From Bromus sterilis (lineage: Eukaryota > Streptophyta > Magnoliopsida > Poales > Poaceae), in contig OX465597.1 of assembly GCA_950022295.1 (NCBI GenBank), forward strand, positions 383,129,016-383,193,015: DNA of 64,000 nt. The letters are read 5' to 3'. A program made the position numbers and the translations under genes. Positions 12,308 to 25,400 of the stretch are shown one piece after another. The first letter of the stretch is position 1, and each line of letters begins with the position of its first letter. The notes under the pieces are model-generated. The model ran no database searches, was not told where the DNA came from, and saw only the letters and a program-made list of their open reading frames with translations.

Positions 12308-15300
12308 ATGGCCCGTGTCAATCCCCAGTTTAACTTAGGTCCGTTGATTGAGAAATAAAAATTGAAAGCTGATGGAAGCAACTATGCGGACTGGGTTCGT
12401 TCCCCGAGAATTATACTCAGGAGTGCTAAGAAGGACTATGTCGTGACGACACCTCTCCCAGAAGCACCGGGGCCTGACGCCACGGTTGCTGAGCAGAATG
12501 TGCATCAGACCAAGCTTGATGATTGCACCGCAGTTCAATGTCTTATGACTGCGTGCATGGAATCGGAGTTGCAAGGGTGGTTTGAAAATACCATTCCCCA
12601 CTTGATTATTCAAGAGTTAGATGCTCTGTATGCCAAACATGCTAGGACTGAACGTTATGAGGTTACTCATGCCTTATGGAATTGCAAGATGAAGGAAGGA
12701 TCACCTGTGAGTGAGCGCGTGATAAAGATCATGCGCTTTGGCCAAAGGTTGACTGAACTGGGATTTCCGATTCCAGAATCACTGGGTACAGATATCGTCC
12801 TCATGTCACTCCTGCCTAGCTTTAAGAGCTTTGTTCAGAACTATCGGATGAACGGGATGGACAAGTCAGTTAATGAACTACTTGCAATGCTGAAGAATGC
12901 AGAGACTACCATGCAGGCTGACCCTAACTATACGTTGGCGGTCAGCAAGACCACCAGTTTCAAGAAGAAGGGCAAGTCCAAGGACAAGGGCGCCGGCAAG
13001 CCTGGCACCAAAACCAAGAAACCCTCTGGCACTAGCCCCAACAAAGATACTGAGTGCTTCTACTTCAAAGCTAAGGGTCATTGGAAGAGGAACTGCAAGA
13101 ATTATCTGGCAGACAGGAAGAAGCCTGGTTTCACCAGCGAAGGTATAAAAGTTATATATGTTATAGATGTGTATCTTTCCGGCCCTCACTCTAAGTCATG
13201 GGTATTTGATACTAGATTTGTTGCTCATATATGTAATTCATTACAAGGACTAAGGAGAATAAGGAAGCTGTAAAGGAATGAAGTGACGATGCGTGTCGGA
13301 AATGGAGCTACGATCTCTGCTAAAGCCGTCGGCGTCTAAACTCTACATCTACCTTCAGGATTTACCATAGAATTGGATAATTGTTATTTCGTTCCTACTA
13401 TTTGTAAGAACATTATGTCGGGATCATGTTTAATCCGCGACGGTTATAGTTTTAAGTCTGAGAACAATTGTTGCTCTATTTACTTAAAGAATATGTTCTA
13501 TGGTTTTGCACCCATTAAGAATGGGCTATTTTATTTGGATCTTGATTGTAGTAACGACATCTTAAACACTAGCTCTAAGCGTCTTAAGAAGACTAATAAT
13601 ACCACTTACATGTGGCACTGCCGTCTAGGTCACATCAGAAAGAAACGCATGCAAAAACTTCATAAAGATGGAATTTTGCAATCTTTTGATTTCGAATCAT
13701 TTGATAAGTGTGAGGCTTGTCTGATGGGAAAACTGACTCGGACGCCGTTCACAGGTCATGTAGAACGGGCGACAGACTTATTGGAGATAATACATAGTGA
13801 TGTGTGTGGTCCGATGAGTGTACCGGTGCGCAGTGGATATCTCTACTTTGTAACTTTTACTGACGATTTGAGTATATATGGTTATATTTAATTAATGAAG
13901 CAAAAGTCCGAAACTCTCAAAAAGTTCAAAGAATTTCAGAACGAAGTTGAGAATCATTGTGACAAGAAAATCAAATTTCTACGATCTGATCGTGGTGGTG
14001 AATATCTTAGTCATGAGTTTAGAGAACACCTCATGGAGCGTGGAATCGTTTCACAGCTGACGCCACCTGGAACTCCACAAAGAAATGGAGTGTCTGAGAG
14101 GCGTAACCGAACTTTGTTAGACATGGTGAGGTCCATGATGTCATTAAATGATCTGCCACTATCTTTTTGCGGTTACGCATTAGAGACTGCCGCTTTTACT
14201 TTAAATAGTGCACCGTCAAAGTCTGTGGAAGCGACACCATACGAGTTGTGGAATGGGAACAAACCCAATATATCGTTTCTGAAAATTTGGGGTTGTGATG
14301 CTTATGTAAAACGTTTACAGCCGAACAAACTCGACCCTAAAGTAGATAAGTGCTACTTTGTAGGTTATGCCAAAGACACCGTAGGCTATTCCTTCTACCA
14401 CCCCTCCGATGGCAACGTCTTTATTGCTAAAGGAGGAACTTATCTTGAGAAAAGAGTTTCTTAACAAAGAGGTGAGTGGGAGGACAGTACAACTTGATGA
14501 GGTTAGCGAACCTTCGGAACGAAGGATTGAAACGACGGAAATTGTTCCGGCAGTCATTCCGATGAAGGAACCGGTAGCTCCTGCAAGTGATGCAGGGACT
14601 TCTGAGAAGCTAGTGACTGAACCGAGGAGATCAGGCAGAGTGCGTCAGCTACCCGAGTGGTACGCTAACGAAGTATTCATCTTAGAAGATGATGAGCCTG
14701 TGAACTACAAATAAGCGATGATGAGCCCCAACTCCACTGAATGGCTACAAGCCATGAAATCCGAAATGGAATCCATGTACAAGAACCAAGTATGGGACTT
14801 GGTGATCCCTCCAGAGTGTGTGAAACCAATTGAATGTAAATGGATTTTCAAAAGAAAGACATATGCGGATGGTAATGTCACTATCCATAAAGCTAGGCTT
14901 GTTGCGAAAGGGTTCCGTCAAGTGCAAGGAGTTGACTACGATCAGACTTTATTGCCATTAGCAATGGTTAAGTCTATGCGGATTTTACTAGCAATTGTTG
15001 CGTATTTCGATTATGAGATATGGCAGATGGACGTCAAAACTGCTTTCCTTAACGGAAATCTCAAGGAGAATGTATATATGATACAACCCGAGGGTGTTCG
15101 GAGGTGATGAAGAATATGTTTTTGGTGTTCGGAGGTGATGAAGAACTTGTTGTAAAGGGTTACACAGATTCAAGCTTCATGACAGACCCAAGTGACTTCA
15201 AATCTCAATCAGGATATGTTTTCACACTCAATGGGGGTGCCGTGAGCTGGAAAAGTTCTAAGCAGAATACGGTTGCGGATTCTACAACGGAGGCGGAGTA

Positions 15301-15628
15301 CATCACAACTTCGGAAGCTACGAAGGAGGGATATTGGATCAAGAAGTTCGTCACCAAACTAGGTGTGGTTCCTAGTGTTGAAGACCCCATGGAGATCTAT
15401 TGTGACAATAGTGGAGCCGTGGCGCAAGCTAGAGAACCAAGGTCCCACTAGAAGTCCAAACACATAGAACGCCGTTATCACAAAATCCGAGAGTTCGTTG
15501 ACAAAAAATATGTGAAAGTATGCAAGATTCGCACGGAACTGAACGTGTCAGACCCGACGACAAAGCCTCTTCCACGAGCAAAGCATGAGCAGCACCGGAT
15601 AGCCATTGGTGTGCGAGAACTTATGTAA
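12308..15628 (+). pseudogene. Copia gag-pol, heavily degraded
   Basis: Gag starts at 12308 (MARVNPQFNL) and meets an in-frame stop at 12356-12358, then stays open to 13273. It holds a UBN2-type gag, a zinc-knuckle site whose second Cys is Phe (CFYFKAKGHWKRNC), and a protease site reading DTR where the family has the catalytic DTG. Pol continues with a GAG-pre-integrase domain (WHCRLGH), integrase interrupted by a stop at 13889, then SDRGGEYLS and further frame breaks near 14440-14460. RT begins near 14718 but is cut off after NVYMIQPEG at about 15091, so the YVDD catalytic block is absent. Sequence resumes in RNase H (YTDSSF, TEAEY) and ends at 15626-15628. A 21-base direct repeat flanks the deletion joint. 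Confidence 0.9.
15094..15145 (+). repeat. Tandem 21-base repeat at the Copia RT deletion joint
   Basis: The phrase beginning GTGTTCGGAGGTGATGAAG occurs at 15094-15114 and again at 15125-15145, 31 bases apart. It lies exactly where RT sequence jumps to RNase H. Confidence 0.8.
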
Positions 15629-15648
15629 TTAGTATTATTGAATCTAGT

Positions 15649-15661
15649 GCAAGTGGGAGAC
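15649..15661 (+). promoter_or_regulatory. Copia polypurine tract
   Basis: GCAAGTGGGAGAC directly precedes the 3' LTR and would prime plus-strand synthesis. It matches the usual BARE-type tract as I remember it. Confidence 0.7.
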
Positions 15662-15926
15662 TATTGGATATATGCCCTAGAGGCAATAATAAAGTGTGTT
15701 ATTATTTATATTCAAGTTCATAATTAATGTTTATATTTCTATGCTATAATTGCAATGACCCTGAATGTGAGATTCAGAATAAAACTCACATGCATGTGTG
15801 GAAATGTAAACAACAAGAGTTCCTGGTTTAGCCTCTAAGAACAGCTCATCTGCTAACTGATGATTACGTTTTCTTAATCATGGACATTATTCTTGCAACA
15901 TGGATGTTGGTAGCAATGAGAGCATG
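15662..15926 (+). repeat. Copia 3' LTR, part 1
   Basis: It starts TATTGGATATATG, so the terminal TG is TA here. It is collinear with 2443-2707 and ends at GCATG, where X1 inserted. The LTR resumes at 53756. Confidence 0.88.
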
Positions 15927-17568
15927 TGATACGTCTCAAACATATCGATAATTTCTACTCGCTCCATGCATGTTTTGTGTGATATTGCTATGATCTAGAT
16001 ACACTTTCATACAGTTTTGATCATATTTTGACTAACCTACTAACTCAGTGCACCCCAGTGCCAGTTTCTGTTTTCTGATGTTTTTCTATTTCAGTTTTCC
16101 CACATATAAAAAGTGCTCAAAAAATCTGGGAAAATTCAGATAAAAAATCAGCGTACCGGAAGCTTCCAGTGCCCCGAAGGAGGGCCGGGGGCCACCACCA
16201 GGTGCCCACGCGGCCACCTGGCGCGGCCAGGCCCGCCTGGACTCCTAGTGGCCCCCCTGGCTGCCCCCTTCGCCTATTTAATATCCGTCACGGGAAACCT
16301 TCGAAGACAGAACCCTATTTCGCAAACTCGCCTCTGTTCCGCCGCCGCCGTGCTTCCAAGATCGGGAGCACCGTCAGGACCCTTCCCGGCACCCTGCCGG
16401 AGGGAGGATCGACCTCCGGGAGCTTCTCCTCCACCATGGACGCTTCCCGGATGTGCCGTGAATAGTCTATTGGACCATGGGTCCGTGATCAGTAGCTATG
16501 TGATGTTCTCCTCCCCTCTTTGTTCTTCATGGTTTAGACCTCGTGAGCTGCCCTACATGATCGAGGCACATATGTAATCTTTCTGCTTTTGCTATGCTGA
16601 GTTTGATGGGATCTGATGGATTATGAGATTATGTTCATATTGTGATAGAGTAATATAATTGGTTCTTATCTTTTGTATTTTTGTTTCGAAGTAATTCTTG
16701 CATGTTCTCCATTGCTATTTATTGCTTTGGCCAAGTGGTAGGTAGTGACTCCAAGAGGGAACGTTATGCGCGATTGTGGGTACATGCCCCCTGATGACAC
16801 ACTTGAGTGACAGAAACATGAGTCTAGGGGATGTGATGTGGCCACAAGGGGAAAACAATGGTGCTTGTAACCGCGGTTGCAAGGATTGTTTACTTTACGC
16901 AAAATTCTTTTTAATGCAGTTGTCTGTTGCTTTGGGTTTACACTTTGGGTGGGGCTCACAACTTAATACCAGCGAGATGTTCTGGATAGATATCTCAAGG
17001 TGGATGATTAGTAGTAGATGCAGTTTCGGTCTACTTATTTTGGCGTACTTCCCATGCTTTTGAGCCTCTTCCTTTCTTTTGTAGCATAGTTAGCATTGCG
17101 GTGCGTTTATAATCATGTCAATTGCCCATCTGTAATTTGTTTACCTCGCATAGCAGTCTTATCGTCTTTTGGGAGAGAGACATCACTAGTGAACATCACG
17201 GGACCCCAGTCCATATTCTCATTATTGTTTATACGCTCATTTACTTTTCCGCTTTTACTTTCAACTGCTGTCATTATCATTATCCCTTGTGTTTGATCCT
17301 TTGTAAACAACAAGATCGGAGAGATTGACAACCTCTCTGAACTTCGTTGGCAGCAAAGTTATTTGTGTCGTGTGCAGGTCCAAGAGAAGCAAATGATTCT
17401 GTTCAGACGGTGCATCACTTGCCGAACCACCTACTTATCATTGCCGGAGTCCTACGGGAGACAAACCCTATCCTCTACATAGGGGAAATTTGGTGCTATC
17501 CTACATCTCACCTTCCACTTGGGGTAACCAACGAAGGGCGAGAATCCATTACCACTTCGACGCCATCA
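15927..17568 (+). repeat. X1 5' LTR (family A)
   Basis: 1642 bases, TGATACGTCTCAAAC...GACGCCATCA. A C-rich segment with a TATA-like CTATTTAATA at 16274-16283 is the promoter candidate. The 3' third shares much sequence with family B. Confidence 0.9.
16274..16283 (+). promoter_or_regulatory. X1 5' LTR TATA-like box
   Basis: CTATTTAATA after a C-rich stretch and before CCGTCACGGGAAACC; the same arrangement appears in Y1 and X3. Inferred promoter element, no start site visible. Confidence 0.4.
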
Positions 17569-17578
17569 AGCAAATTTC

Positions 17579-17596
17579 TGGCGCCGTTTCCGGGGA
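17579..17596 (+). promoter_or_regulatory. X1 primer binding site, tRNA-Asp type
   Basis: TGGCGCCGTTTCCGGGGA, one mismatch to the complement of the plant tRNA-Asp 3' end, ten bases after the LTR. Confidence 0.85.
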
Positions 17597-17731
17597 CTCC
17601 GAGTGATAAGATAGGGGAATTTCCCACTACCTTTTACCTTTAATTTTTAGTCTTGTTAGTTTACCTTTCTGTTTTTATCTTTGTGTCTTATATCAAAAAC
17701 TACAAAAAAATCTGCCACACTTGCTGCTACT

Positions 17732-19764
17732 ATGGGTTCCTCTGAAAACACTAAGTTGTGTGACTTCACCAGTCACAACAACAAAGACTTTATCTTCACT
17801 CCTATTGCCGCACCTCCCACTTCAGCTACCTCTTATGAAATTAAACCTGCTTTGCTAAACCTTGTTAAGCGAGATCAATTCTCTAGTGCTGGAGATGCTG
17901 CTGCTTTACACTTGAATAATTGTGTTGAACTATGTGATATGAAAAAGTATAAAGAAGTAGAAGGTGATGTTGTTAAGCTCAAGCTTTTTCCTTTCTCTTT
18001 GAGAGGAGAAGCTAAAACTGGTTTCAATCTTTGCGTAGGAATAGCATAGATTCTTGGGGTAAGTGCAAAGATGCTTTTATTGGGAAGTACTACACACCTG
18101 CTAAAATTATCCAATTGAGGAGTAACATTATGAATTTTAGGCAATTGGATAATGAACACGTTGCCCAAGCTTGGGAACATATGAAATATCTTGTTAAGAA
18201 ATGCCCTACACATGGTTTGACTACCTGGATGGTTATCCAGACTTTTTATGCAGGCTTGAACTTTACCTCGCGGAACCTGTTAGATTCGTCCGCGGGAGGA
18301 ACCTTTATGTCAACTACACTTGGTGCTGCCACAAAATTTCTTGATGAGATGACAACCAACTATTCCCAATGGCACATCGAACGCGCTCCAACAGGTAGGA
18401 AGGTAAATTCTGTCGAGGAAATTACCTCCCTAAATCATAAAGTTGATTTAATTATGTCTCTACTTACCAAGCAACCCTCTATTGATCCTCATGATGTTCC
18501 TTTAAATTCTTTGGTTGCTCAGGAACAAGTAGATGTGAACTTCATTGCTAGAAACAACTTTAATAATAATGCTTACAGGGGAAACTTTGCTAGTAATCCT
18601 AGACCGTTTCCATCCACTTATGGGAACAACAACACCTACCCTAGCAACAAGAACCCCACTTCCGAACTAGAAAGTATGCTTAGAGACTTTATCACTACCC
18701 TAAAAGCCTTCAACAAAAATGTGGAAGAAAAGTTAGCTAAATTAGATAATCTTTGTTTGAAGGTAGACAACTTAGCCCTTGATGTTGAGATGTAAAAAAT
18801 TAGACCCCCCCTTGAGGAGAGCAAGGCCACCCCTATTAATGCTATCCAATTAAAAATCAATGAGAATACTAGGATGGTGGCTAAACTTAAAGAAAGATGG
18901 GCTAGAGAAAAAGAGGAAGAGGATAGAATTAAGAGCCTTCCTATACACCAGACAGTTGCCACTATCCAAATTGTTGAGGATGCCGAAAATATTAGCACCC
19001 AATGCACTCCTAGTCCCACTGGACCTATTAATGGTGATGCTAATAGCTCAACCATAGAAGAAGAAACTCCTATGAGCATAGAGGGTTTCAAACAAGTGAG
19101 CCTAGATGACACTACTACCACCTCTGATAGTAGTGATATTGATTTTGATAGTTGCACCCTCTCAGAAGTTATCAGCTTGTTACACAAAATGTCTAGAGAC
19201 CCCCACACTAGAACACTTAATCTTGCCTTCACGGAGCATATCAAAAATGCTCTTATCAAAGCTAGGGAGGAGAAGCTTAGGATAGAAGCCTCCATACCTA
19301 GGAAGCTAGATGATGTTTGGGACCCTATGATCAAAATTAAATTAAATAACTTCTCTTGCTATGCTTTATGTGACGTTGGAGCTAGTACCTCCGTCATGCC
19401 CAAAAGAATGTATGATATGTTTGAATTGAAACCTTTTGATTCTTGTTCTTTTGGTGTTCATATTGTCGACTCTTTCGTAAAGAAACCTTTGGGGAAGATC
19501 GACGATGTTCTTATCATTGTCAATGAAAACTATGTTCCCGTTGATTTTATTATTATAGATATAGAATGTGAACCTTTATGTCCAATTATTTTGGGACGTC
19601 CTTTTCTTCACACCGTTGGTGCTGTTATTGACATGAAAGAAGGGAATATAAAATTTCAATTCCCTCTCAAATAGGGGATGGAACACTTACCTAGAAAGAA
19701 AATCAAGTTACCATTTGAGTCCGTTACACGGGCTAGCTATTCTCTTTCTCTTGATAAAACTTGA
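17732..19764 (+). pseudogene. X1 gag-protease, broken
   Basis: The start is at 17732 (MGSSENTKLC), as in W1. The frame is lost near 18010-18050, in the same stretch where W1 breaks, and reopens to a stop at 18793-18795 within a stretch reading DVEM. It reopens again by 18874 and runs through the protease to a nonsense codon at 19672-19674; the frame beyond continues to 19764. Domains in order: gag, Asn-rich linker (NNFNNNAYRGNF), a helical stretch, a DRIKSLP region, and a retropepsin-like domain with CDVGAST and ILGRPFL. No zinc knuckle and no polymerase. Role as for W1: particle protein and protease of a non-autonomous element. Confidence 0.85.
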
Positions 19765-22417
19765 TTCTTCTTTTGCCTTATGCCTAGCTTAAAGGCGTAA
19801 AAGAAAGCGCTTGTTGCGAGGCAACCCAAGATATTTTTACTTCTATTTTTAGTTGTCTTGATGATTGTTACTACTGTAGCAACATCATTGTATCTTTATT
19901 TTCAAGCTTTGTGCCAAGTATAGCCTCATATGACAAGGGAAGCGAAAGTTGTGACATGCTGTCCAGAAAACAGATTATGTCTTCGTGACGGAAAAAATCG
20001 GATCAAATCACCAGTTCATCTTTTTGAGCTGAATTGTTTACACAGCGTGCTCTATACAATCGCGGAACTTTCGTATGTTCTGAGTTTTTTGATTTGAGTT
20101 GCAGAAGTGCCCCAATTTTTTTCTCTACTACCCGTTGTTCTGTTTTTTCACAGATTCTGCCACGTTTTGTCTCTCCTAACTTTTGCAAACCTTAAGCTTG
20201 CTTTTTCTTTAAAAAACCTTTTGACAATCTTGAGAAACAGTATCTCTTCAAAAATATCTTTATATCCAGTGGAGATTTTTTATATTATTAAGGGTACTAA
20301 CCTCTCAAATCAGCTTATGATGAGTTATGTATGAAGGGAGTTTTCAAGTGTGCGATGGAAGATGATGAAAGAAGATCCAGGAGTGTCAAGCGCTCAAGCT
20401 TGGGGATGCCCCCATGCATCCCCAATAAACATTCAAGGTGACTCAAGAGTCTAAGCTTGGGGATGCCCCCGTGCATCCCCTTCTCCATCAACAATCATCA
20501 GTTCGTCCTTCGTCTCACTATATTTTTATCACTTCATGCGTTATGTTCTATGCTTGGAGCATCCCGCCCTTAGGTTTTATTTTTAGTTTTCTTTAGCTTT
20601 GCTTGCTGTTTACAACAAGTTAGACCCCGTCTTACTTTGTGTGGGAGAGAAACATGCTCCACTTTCAAAATCTAGAACACATCATAGGATTTTTCATGCT
20701 TATCTTTTTGCTGTTGTGTGTTCTTTATCTTTTCGTAGCCACTGCCATGTTTAGTTTTAGTTTTAGTTTGTCTTTAGCAAGAGCCTTGGATTTTGTTTAG
20801 TTTGTTGCTGGAACTCTCTTTAGTTTTCATGTTTATCTTGTTAAGAGTGTTGGTTGTTGCACTGAGTTGTGTCTTGTCTTGAGAGTAGGTAATTGAGGTT
20901 GCTATTTAATTTTAGTAGTAACTTGCAATAGTTTTGAGGTATTGTTGTGAGTAATGTTTGAACTTTTGGTGTCAAGAGCTCTAGCCTATTAGTGATAGGT
21001 GTCGTATTTTGGGCAATCCGTGTTTATTTTTCAAAACCTACAAAACTAGTTGAGAACTCTAGCTACTAGATGGATCACTACTCTTCTGAGGGGTCGAATA
21101 TTAGAGTACACTCACGTACCATGAGTCGAGGATGCGCATGGATAACCAAACCCCCATACACTCCTCCTCGGGGTACTTGTCTCTTTGTGAACATCCTCAT
21201 TAGATTGAGAGTTACTGGTAATAAGTGCATGAGTTCTTCGGACTAATGTAAGTATTGAGATTTGACACTTCCACCTCCTCATATTTGCTAGCCTCTCCCG
21301 TGTCGTGCATTGCCTCCTTCTCACTCTGAGAGTTGGCGTCCTCCTTCGCCGGCACATCCAAACCCTTGGCATGATACGCTATGTCATCATATACCTCCTT
21401 ATATCCTTCCTCAAAATAGCCAACATACCTACCTATCAAGGCATTTCCATAGCCTTTCCGAGATATATAGCCATGCAACATTCACCTCTTCATGACTTGA
21501 TCTTCATGTCATACATGTTCCTGCTACACTGGCATCGGCATACATTGCATACATCATGATAGCTACATCTTGTTTATGATTTGAGTACCTTGTGAAGTGG
21601 GAAAGATCTTATATACCCTCTTGTAAATTAGAGTGTTGCCCTTAAGTGAGGAAAAGATCCCAAAGTGGACAAAATAAAAGATCCCAAAGAGGACAAATGA
21701 GAGTTAAATAGAAAGATCCATCGTGGCCACCAAAAAATGCAAAAAATAGAAAAAGAGAAAAAAAAGAGAATGGGGCAACACTACTATCCTTTTGAAATAT
21801 CCACACTAGTACTCCCTCTTATCCTTGTACTCCATAGAGATGATCATTCATGCATATAACTATATGGGGAACTTCACACTATAGAACTTGGCTTGCATAT
21901 TCCAAGGATGAGCCTCCTCAAAAGAGCTCTAGGTCTTCATGAGCGAGCAAGTTAGATGAACCCCCACTAAGTTCCATTGGAGAGCTTTTCGGCTCATATG
22001 TGCATCCGTTGCATGGCAATCCCTACTCCTCAAATCATATCTATCATTTGGCATTCTCGCCTATGATTGTCCTCATTGATGTGAGCCTTTCTCACCCTTT
22101 TTGTCTTCCTCCTCCACCATATTCTCTCTTTGCCATCCTAAGTGTCAACTCTCGTGCTTACACTCATCCATTGCATGAGTGCTCAAAATATCGAAAAGGA
22201 GTGGATCAAATTGACTTGTACCTGGCTAGTGGTCTGGGGACGAGTCAAGATAAGATCCAAAGAAGACCAAGTGTGAAACTTTAGTAGATTAAGTTCTCAA
22301 CAAAAATACTTTTTCTCGTATTCCCTATCCCCCTTTCTTGCACGCAAACACCATTTGGAGACATTCGAGTCACGAACAGCGATAGCTCTTGCACCTAATG
22401 TTCTTTCGTTGCTTGTT
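19765..22417 (+). other. X1 3' noncoding region (interrupted; resumes 26416-26580)
   Basis: No coding capacity. Collinear in reverse with the noncoding parts of W1, W2 and Y1. Contains the hairpin pair at 20402-20480 and an A-rich purine tract at 21722-21770. A solo LTR splits it at TTGTT. Confidence 0.75.
20402..20480 (+). repeat. X1 paired PPT-like hairpins
   Basis: GGGGATGCCCCCATGCATCC(CC) at 20402-20423 and its near copy at 20459-20480. Both arms are perfect 8-base GGGGATGC/GCATCCCC pairs, each preceded by AAGCTT. Confidence 0.75.
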
Positions 22418-25400
22418 TGTGGCACCCCGGCTCAGAGGACCGGAACGCCCCGTGCTCCAGCCCAGAGATCAAGTCTTCTGCAACACGGCACTGCTTGATA
22501 TAGAACCGAACAACTTTCTATTAACAAATATACGGCTACAAGGGGTTTATTACAACGCTGGCGGAGCAAGACGGAGAACAAGCTTGCTCTTAAAGCTCGC
22601 CACAGATCTACATCAAGAAGCAGACTAACTCTCTAGCAGCGGAATATAACTCGGCAACGGAACAACGACGATGGTGATGAACTCCAATCCACAGGGACAC
22701 TGGCTGGGACACCTCCTAGCTTGCAAACACCGGGAACGTCGTCCTACGCGTCCAAAGCATTGCCTGCAAATCTTGCATGACACGCCATGTGAGTACATCG
22801 AATGTACTTGCAAGCTCACAACAACCATGCACCAAGGCAAAACAATAACATGACAACAAGTTAAAGTATATTAATGAATTAAACATGTAAGCATCAACAT
22901 CATGCAAGCAGATAATCATCAAGCATAACATCAGCATCAATGTACAAGCAACCATCGTCTAAGGTCACATGGACCCCACATGATCATCGCGTGATCATGT
23001 GGCTTACCTCGGAGTCCTTACCGACTCAAGCACCGGATCATCTCATGACCATCAACTTATATGGATCGTCGCACGATCCTCCAACGCGTTAGGTGTCCTC
23101 TGTTACCACCCAACCAATCCGATCATCGGATGCCCAACAACTTACCACGCTCATTCAACCGAAATCATGTTGATCTCATGGTGTGACCTACTGTGAACTA
23201 TGTCCAATACCGTGGACTCGGCTATTCGAATAGATTTGTAACACTCTGCAGATGTTGTGCACTTTACCCACACCATGGATCTCCTTGCCCAAGGACTAGG
23301 ACTACTCCAACGAAACTTGAGTACCGCGTAACCTTTCTATGGTACCACCGACATCGCATGCCTTGGGTATCCCTGTGTCCTCCAGACACCTGCCATCGCA
23401 TGGCCCTGACCATCGCATGGTCCATAACATTGTCCCAATCGGGGACTCCCGGGTAAACATATCAACTTTGGATCTCGAGATTACCACCACCTACCGGGCC
23501 AGGGTAGCGTGCAATGCGTAATCTCCCCTCTTTGGTGGTACCCGTAAAAGGCACAACGATAGCCCAAGCTAAGGCCTGCCCATACAGGCAAATGTGGCTG
23601 CACGAAATAAGTCTGGTTCGGTGGCACCTGATCAACTTGGCAAGGAACATATCTCCATCAGCAAACACAAGCATCCGGTGCAACATGAGTATTTAAATTA
23701 ATGACATTTCAACATAAGTGGAGCAAGACAAGATACAGTCATAGTCACATCATGATTCAAATCATACTTTAGTTGATTAACTTAGTTATATAAACGTGAT
23801 CCAGACATGCCATGCAACATGGTAATGTCGGGAATGTAGCTAAGCATGATACGGTGATATCATGATCAATGTTTATCCTGAACATAACATGGCATATGAT
23901 GAAAGCATATTGACATATCGGAATTATAACATATTCAAAGCATAACATCATAGTCAAGCATGTCATGGAAATGTAACATCAACAAGCATATCAAGATAAT
24001 CATTATTCATCAAAGATTAAAGCATGTTTTAAAACACGTCAAATATTTGCAAAGGTTCAAAGGGTATTGTGGCTTGCCTTCACCAATGGGGTGTGAAGAA
24101 CCTCCGGATCTTCAACACAAGCAAACCCTGCAAACATTTTTTTGAAAAAGGCACGAAGAAAAAGCCAAACACCACCTTTTATTTGACCAGAAAATAACAA
24201 CATCAAAACATGGTATGAAACCTATGCCAACACGAAGAGGAGCTCGAGACAAAATCAACGCAAAAAGAATCACCCCGTTTGGACTTACGGTTGCGGAGAT
24301 ACGACCGTTCGTTTGTTAGGCAGAAAAAGAACTGATTTGTCCTTTCCTGTCTTAACTGGTGAACGTCCGCGGTTTAAGGATTTTGGGCTAGCTGGGAGAA
24401 TACGCTTTCAGAGAAGATAAAGCGTAATCCAGGACGAAGAAGGAGGGGAATACGCTTTCCTTAACAGAAAAAACATTTAATGAAATACGTGTCCAACAAA
24501 GGGAAGACGGGCCCAGGGCTTATGTGGCTGACTGGCGGGGGCCGCACGACAACCCACCTCTCTCCTCCTTTGTTTCTTCCTTCTCCAGTCGTGGAACAGA
24601 GGGGGGGGGGGGCGAGGCCGGCGGCCTCGTCGTCGATGGTCTACGCTAGAAGGGGCGCCAGCGGGCTCGCCGAACGCGTCGCGCCGAGCCTCATCCACCA
24701 GTAGCCTCGTGGCCACGAGGGGTGGCCGGTGGCGATGGGGCCCATGGTGAGGCGCGGTGGCCGTGGTCGTGGCCAGCGTCGGGCCTGACCAACGGCGGGT
24801 CCCCCGGACGAATGGAGCACGGCGGAGGAGGCGCGGGCTCCTGGGTAGGCCGCAACCGCGGAATAGGAGGAGGGGGGCTTGGAGGCGCGGCTTGGCCGGA
24901 GGTGCGGGGAGTGTCTCTGGTGAGGCAACAGAGAGAAGGAGCTGGGAAAGGAGGGCCGGGGCTGTTGGGTGAGATCTGGAGGGCGCGAGCCGCGGCTTTT
25001 GTAGAAGGGGCGCCGATGTTGTGGCCGGAAGACGCCACGCAGACGCAGCCATGGCGGGAGCTAGCTCGCGGGCTCGAGGAGCGCCAGGGAAGTTCGAGAG
25101 GCTGGCGTGGGGCACGCGAGCGGTGCAAAGCCGTGCGGTACGGAGGGACACGGGCTAGACGACGAGATGCATTGGTGCGCGATGTGAACGTGTCTAGGGC
25201 ACGCGCGGTGCGCGCCCAGAGCACGCCATGTGCGGCTGAGAGCGTGGCCACCAAGGGGAGGTTCATATGGGGGAGGTTTTATTGTGGCCAAAGTTGTCTA
25301 GGGTGTAGTCCTTTCACCCCTGATTGCAACAGTGCAAAAAGTTGGACCAAAGGAGCCCTGGTGTGACCACACCATCACTGGAAAGTTTGATACAGCAAAC

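Noticed and set aside
18636..19334. 232-codon minus-strand ORF
   Set aside because: Antisense to X1 gag-protease; its Ser/Leu-rich translation is typical of shadow frames.
20395..20490. Paired hairpins as rho-type or attenuator terminators, or a CRISPR-like array
   Set aside because: Only two units, no spacers, eukaryotic retrotransposon context, and the same pair recurs at fixed position in related elements.
24477..25366. Overlapping ORFs of 191-224 codons on both strands
   Set aside because: They lie inside the GC-rich core of a solo LTR with a proven target duplication; few stops are expected by composition, and no domain is visible.
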